From the NCBI RefSeq assembly GCF_014529535.1, contig NW_023503972.1, forward strand, positions 2,046,001-2,110,000: a DNA stretch of 64,000 nucleotides, written 5' to 3'. This document shows positions 59,408 to 64,000 of the stretch, in pieces. How positions within the stretch are numbered: the stretch's first letter is position 1; each line of letters opens with the position of its first letter. The stretch comes from Bradysia coprophila (Eukaryota; Arthropoda; Insecta; Diptera; Sciaridae). The notes under the pieces are model-generated. The model did not search any database. It was not told the origin of the DNA and saw only the letters and a list, made by a program, of their open reading frames with translations. The position numbers and the translations under genes are program-made.

Positions 59408-60935
59408 TATGAATAAATGTAGGTTGAGCCTGAAGAATTTGTTAAAAAGGAGAAACGTTTCTAACATAGCTTTTGCATGTTAGCAAATGCTGCCAGAAGC
59501 GGTCCTTATAAAAGTGATAGCCAAGTCGAAAGCAAGTTTTACAGGATAATATAGATTCAAAAATGATCCATTCAAATTTCAATAATGGTATATGATTACC
59601 CAATGGTGCTGTTGGGTGAACGTGTGTGGCTGTAAGTACGGAGGCTATTTATTTCGAACAATGTCTTCGAAAGTCTGCCCGTAAATTAATTAACAGAAAT
59701 TTCAATTGAAGCGATAAAATTTCTATTATATCCAGAGGTGTGTCAGATCATTCATACAAGAAACCGTTCATCGTTTTAAAATATTTCCAAGCGAAAAATT
59801 ATTAAAAGTCATCCACCACAAGTCCTCTTTTATTATAAAATGTGAAGCGTTTTACCTAATTAATTTGTTTTTTTCTTCTTCTTCTTCTTTTTTCAATTAT
59901 TTTTAATTTGCCAATCAAGTGCCAAACTGATGCATGAATGGTCAGTCAAATATCACGCCTCCTTAAATACGTTCATACGTGCAAGGTAAGTCAATTTTTT
60001 TTTGTTTTGAATCCATAAAATGAACTATTAAATCACTTTTGGTTTTGATACCCCGCGGTTAAATTTGTTAACCGTGCAAATTAATCTCAATTTTTTTTTT
60101 CATTTTTTTATTTATTTCTCCTCGATGTTGTATTTTTTCGGTCCACAGCTTTTTAAAACTTTTGTACACAGCCCAGCAACATGTTACACTGTTTTGCTCA
60201 CCCCATAAATCAAAATAACCGAAAAAAATTATTCTGAATTTTGTTTTATGCAATTATGATCCATTAACATGAACATAATAATTACGAGCATCTCCAATGG
60301 TGTGTGAAGTTTCGAGCGTGGAGTTTTTTTTCCTTTTTGTAAATTTTATTTTCATAAAAATTTTATTAAGTGAGTTATCAAAATGGACCTCAATTTTAAT
60401 CTTTGCTTTCGAGTAAATTTTTTTTTTTTTTGAAAGGGAACAACATTGTGCATTACATGAAATGTTTTGAAAAAATATTTTTTCGTTCGACAGACAATGT
60501 TGTACACGGTTACATATCAGCAAAAAAAGGAATTTATTTCAATAAATCAGATCTTTGCCAGCAATAAATTACATTTTATAGTGTTTTGATTATGTTTTAT
60601 ATCAGTTTGGTTGCTTCTGTTGTTATCATGATGTATGTTTGCGGATACTCTCTCGTGTAACATATTAATGGAAAACAAAATTTTATACAAATTAATATTG
60701 CTTTCGGTTCGATTGCATGCTTTTGCAGTATATGCGAATGAGCATTTCTTTATTTGTAAAAATATCATTTTTTATGCGGAATGCAATTTTTTTCGTTATT
60801 TGTCTTAATTTATTTAACACAAACAAATTCGTTTTCTTTTGCAACAAGATTTACCTTTTAACTCGAACATTTGAACTAACATGAAAGAAAGAAAAATGTG
60901 TTGGGGAATGGTCAGTTCCAATCAAAGCATATAAA
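59408..60935. other. No recognised feature
   Basis: Very AT-rich with long T and A runs (59870-60440). No gene found. Confidence 0.35.
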
Positions 60936-60943
60936 CCACAAAG

Positions 60944-61158
60944 CAGGGCCCATTTTAAAGAAATTAAATTTCCAAAAATTCTTAAATTTTTCTTTCGTCA
61001 TTTCATCTAAAAACACAACAGATTGCATCGTAAATGTTGTTTTTACTGCCTTTTTAGTTGTTTTTCATGTCTTTGAGCTTAACTGATTACTTCGGAATGA
61101 GATCTAACAGAAAAAAAATTGGAAATTTTGGAAATTAAATTCCTTAAAATAGGCCCTG
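60944..61158. mobile_element. hAT-like MITE 2
   Basis: CAGGGCCCATTTTAAAG at the left is inverted as CTTAAAATAGGCCCTG at the right, and GAAATTAAATTTCC with GGAAATTAAATTCC inside. Flanks CCACAAAG (60936-60943) and CCACGAAG (61159-61166) are an 8-bp duplication with one change. It shares its terminal CAGGGCC with MITE 1. Confidence 0.88.
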
Positions 61159-61166
61159 CCACGAAG

Positions 61167-62005
61167 GTAGTGCAAATCCGCAAAAACCCACAGAGTCCAA
61201 GATTTGGATGAATTCGAGTACATCACGAGTTCACTTCATTGTAGAGATGTGCGAAGACGTAGCTTCAGTCTGATCCAAACTACAATTCAAATTTTCAACC
61301 GAGCCAGTAAAACACTAAACACATTTCAGAAACTTTCTCAGCAGATTCACGCGAAATCTAGTACTTCATTAGTTACGACTTGTAAGTTGCTATTTATGAG
61401 ACCATATTGAGCAAGAGTTCATCTCTTGTTTTTGTCGTTGTTGTTGATAACAAATGAAATAAATGTTTGTGAAAAATTGATAATTGAATTTTCGTCTACT
61501 CGTACTAGTGGATTCTTTGTACATTTCTCCGATATGCAGCGGTAAATTTAATAACTTATTCACTCTTTTGGTTCAACCTAAATCTACCAGCTGGTTTCCA
61601 AAACATACACGCCTTACATTATTTGATCCATTACTTACGCACATAAATGCCGTCAAAATATCAAAGACACTGATGTGTAAAGTTTGCCTTTGAATTTCTG
61701 CTGTAGTGTGTGTGTTCGTGGACCAGCTAGTAGATTTAGCTGAAGCGAAAAAATTTCGAAATTTATTAGATTTAGAGAACGTAAACTTCCTTAAATTAAG
61801 TGCCTTAAATCTATACTCTCGCTAGAGACAGCATTTTTTGTTTGGCATCGAATCGGTGGCGATCAGGTTGTTTCGTTGGTTTTTTCTCCAAGTATCCAAT
61901 TGTCGCCATTCAGGATGTAGTCCCTAAGAAAAATTTTGTTCAAATTTCTGTATCACATAAGAGAAGTGTAACTTTATCAAACCTTTTAGTTTCAAGAAAT
62001 TTGAC
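61167..62005. other. 3' flank of the CRAL-TRIO gene
   Basis: No ORF with coding signature. A family E fragment (ACTTCATTAG ... GTTGTTGATAACAAATG) spans about 61365-61458. Confidence 0.4.
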
Positions 62006-62795
62006 TCAATCATTGTGAAGGTCATCAATACTACCAGCTGTTCCACCGAACTCATTCGGAATGAACTCCTTCGGCAAAGCTTCGTCGTTTAATTCGTAGT
62101 CGTCGTGGAAATGTAGAAGTTCCATGTAATTACTGCGAACTCGCGGACCAACAAACGATATAAACCTTTTCACAACCCCTGGACAATGAACGGCATGAAC
62201 ACGAATCGGTTTCCAGGGTGCTGCTTGGTGCACAAATTTTCCATACCAGTTCTGCAGGGAAAGATTGCTGAATGCTTTCAGAAAATGCATGAACGAAAAT
62301 CCGGTCAGGTCAACTAATCCAATCGATCCCTTCACTGCATCAGCATCGGTCAGAAAACTAGCGTCCAGCATGGTAACATTGGAGCGAAGAATGTCTTTGG
62401 TGATAAAGTGGCGAGGATTTGTGTCCGTTAGCCGGAAGACAACAATTTCGTATCCGTCAGGCGTTACTTTCGGCATCCGGAATACTTGGGCCACTTTTCG
62501 TGCTTCTTGGAATGCATCGCTTGACACATCTCGGTTGTTAAATAGTTTGGGACACTTTTTTCGGAATTTAAGATTTTTCCGCAACAACTTTTCGGCTTCT
62601 TCGACATCGCCGCTACGTGCGTTGAGGAAACGGAGCAGCAGTAACTTGTCTGGAGTGAGACTGTGCTTTATTTTCAAACAAAAGCAAGAAAAAAAAATCT
62701 TTACCAATGCTCTGAGGTAGGTCGCTTTTCGTTCGAATTAAATCCTCAAATTCTTTCAACTCTTTGCTGTGTATTTGAATGTTCGGTTGAGCCAT
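62006..62795 (-). CDS. CRAL-TRIO (SEC14-like) lipid-transfer protein
   Basis: Minus-strand exons 62795-62705 and 62649-62006 (stop 62008-62006) join in frame to 244 residues, with one 55-bp GT-AG intron. The acceptor at CTCCAG/ACAAG is chosen because it is the only nearby one in phase and gives LPQSIDKLLLLRFLNARSGD, the usual N-terminal motif. Residues 1-60 form the CRAL-TRIO N helices (AEKLLRKNLKFRKKCP). The lipid-binding fold follows: DGYEIVVFRLTDTNP, a strand KGSIGLVDLTGFS, PIRVHAVHCPGVVKRF, and the closing ALPKEFIPNEFGG, which matches the family's LP-E-[YF]GG signature. Such proteins carry retinoids, tocopherol or phosphoinositides in the cytosol. Insects have many paralogues, so the ligand is not predictable. 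Confidence 0.93.
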
Positions 62796-63063
62796 TTATT
62801 TAATTTCAGATGATGTCACCTCTGCCCTCGCTAATATTAATTAATTAGTTAATTGAGGTCGTTATTTAGATGAAATTCGTATCTGTGTGTAGTGAACTTG
62901 ATTACGTAATTTACGTGGAATCTGAAGTTTGTGCAACTCCGAAATAGATCCAAAATATTTTTAGGAATTACACAAAGTTACAATTTCATAGTCGATGTTG
63001 CTAACGAATTAGTTTAATCAGTTTCTAACGCGAAAGTAAATAATCGGCAGGAAAGAATGATCT
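62796..63063. other. 5' flank of the CRAL-TRIO gene
   Basis: AT-rich; no clear TATA box. Confidence 0.3.
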
Positions 63064-63204
63064 TTACTACCTACTCCTTTCGAAAGTTGACCATTAAATA
63101 GAAATTCGTCCCCTGCGAAAATGATTCATTAAAATGTGCACAACTTTTGATTAATTTTTATCATTTTCCAACGTGGAAATCAACTTTCGTATGGGGCAGG
63201 TAAG
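63064..63204. repeat. MITE-like hairpin family C, copy 4
   Basis: TTACTACCTACTCCTTTCG at the left and CGTATGGGGCAGGTAAGCC at the right, with inner GAAAGTTGACC / CAACTTTCG. The DNA to its right (TACATTGGATGCTGCTA) also resembles that after copy 1 (10240-10380). Confidence 0.7.
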
Positions 63205-63379
63205 CCAGAATACATTGGATGCTGCTATGTACTACATTACTTCGGAAACAACTCACTCGAGTGTTTTTGAACAATTTGCTCAGTTTGTTTTTCGCCTTTG
63301 GCTCGGATATACAAATTCAGTTACCGAAGCTTGCTACTCAAAAACACACTTGGAAGTGTGCTTTCATCACAAAATTGTT

Positions 63380-63600
63380 ATTTACCTCATGTAATGAATA
63401 ACTTTTGCTGCATCCAATGCAACCTACTATTCACTCACGTTTACACCAACACATTTCAAAATAGCCCAATACACACTTAACGCGTACCTCCCTCGGCATC
63501 CGCCTTAGCTGTACGTAACGTTGTGTGTTGGGCTACGTTAAAGTATGCTATTAGATTACTATACATACAACATGAGGTAAAGTTTAATGTACTTCACGGT
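63380..63600. repeat. Nested palindromes
   Basis: Outer pair TTTACCTCATGTA / ACATGAGGTAAA. Inside it AGCCCAATACACA pairs with TGTGTGTTGGGCT (63462-63535), with an apex CCTCGGCATCCGCCTTAGC. Confidence 0.65.
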
Positions 63601-63604
63601 TGAG

Positions 63605-64000
63605 TAACTTAGCCTCATGTTTATGGGGTAAAACATTTCTGTAGAACAAATGACTGTAATGATTTCTTCAGTGACCTTGCATTCGGTTAAATCAAATCAT
63701 CATCACTCAAAAAAAAAAAAAACAATCATCATTTGACCCACCCGCTTCCACTCAGATTTACAATTCACTTCAGTGTAATATCTCTCTCAAAGCTACCTAC
63801 TTTGTATCAACTAGAAATGTTTTGATTATACACCAACGATTTTTCTGTTTGGTTTGCTTTAGGTCACTTAACTCTATTCGAATGTCGATATATTCCGTGC
63901 GACGAACCAATGTCAACTGGCACATCATCGAATTATTAACATAGTTGAAAAATATGCTGATCAACAACCATAACAACATAATTGGCTAGCATATGTAGCA
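63605..64000. other. No recognised feature
   Basis: AT-rich DNA to the window end. A frame at 63797-63979 has no coding signature. Confidence 0.3.

Noticed and set aside
62649..62705. Acceptor AATAAAG at about 62670 for the CRAL-TRIO intron
   Set aside because: It puts the second exon out of frame; the CTCCAG acceptor at 62650 keeps the conserved frame.
62265..62720. A 151-codon plus-strand frame
   Set aside because: A shadow of the CRAL-TRIO exon on the opposite strand.

Overview
The window looks like a nuclear contig from an insect, most likely a dipteran of the fungus-gnat or midge grade. It is AT-rich, its genes have short GT-AG introns (about 60-110 bp), and its proteins are of insect type (inward-rectifier K+ channels, an apolipoprotein-D-like lipocalin, a CRAL-TRIO protein). 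Most of the rest is transposon-derived. The organism call is an inference from protein resemblance and gene structure; nothing here fixes the species.

Genes in order. (1) 1103-1927, plus strand: the last four coding exons of an inward-rectifier K+ channel gene (Irk1-like), whose pore-encoding 5' part lies outside the window. (2) 13103-13814, plus: a complete three-exon secreted lipocalin. (3) 18699-19639, minus: a complete three-exon, cysteine-rich secreted protein built from related modules, with a good TATA box. (4) 23147-38611, plus: a complete second Kir channel gene (Irk2-like). It has four candidate alternative first coding exons (23147-23400, 28661-28896, 32381-32547, 36667-36734), all ending in the same codon phase, and two alternative last exons. 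The first two first exons, with TATA-like boxes and upstream DNA, are a segmental duplication. (5) 49938-50668, plus: a two-exon coding fragment I cannot name. (6) 62006-62795, minus: a complete two-exon CRAL-TRIO lipid-transfer protein.

Mobile and repetitive DNA. A 4.15-kb foldback element (2395-6546) is made of 35-bp tandem repeats in two opposed arms and flanked by an 8-bp target duplication. Next to it is an internally deleted Ty1/copia-type element (6570-7989, minus). A 1.4-kb foldback with TTAA flanks lies at 43409-44820. A 5'-truncated non-LTR retrotransposon (about 48467-49577, minus) keeps the end of its reverse transcriptase ORF. Two hAT-like MITEs (59065-59399, 60944-61158) have 8-bp duplications. 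Three copies of one long repeat contain about 145-bp internal tandem units (371-964, 45217-46799, 55769-57192). There are also many dispersed hairpin elements, several nested in one another and several sharing a GC-rich apex of the form CTCGG-CTTCG-CCTCG.

The two channel genes lie on the same strand, separated by two small secreted-protein genes and by transposon-rich DNA. The strongest leads are the Irk2-like alternative first exons with their duplicated promoter unit, the large foldback element, and the shared-apex palindromes. I see no CRISPR array, no operon and no convincing novel multi-gene system.
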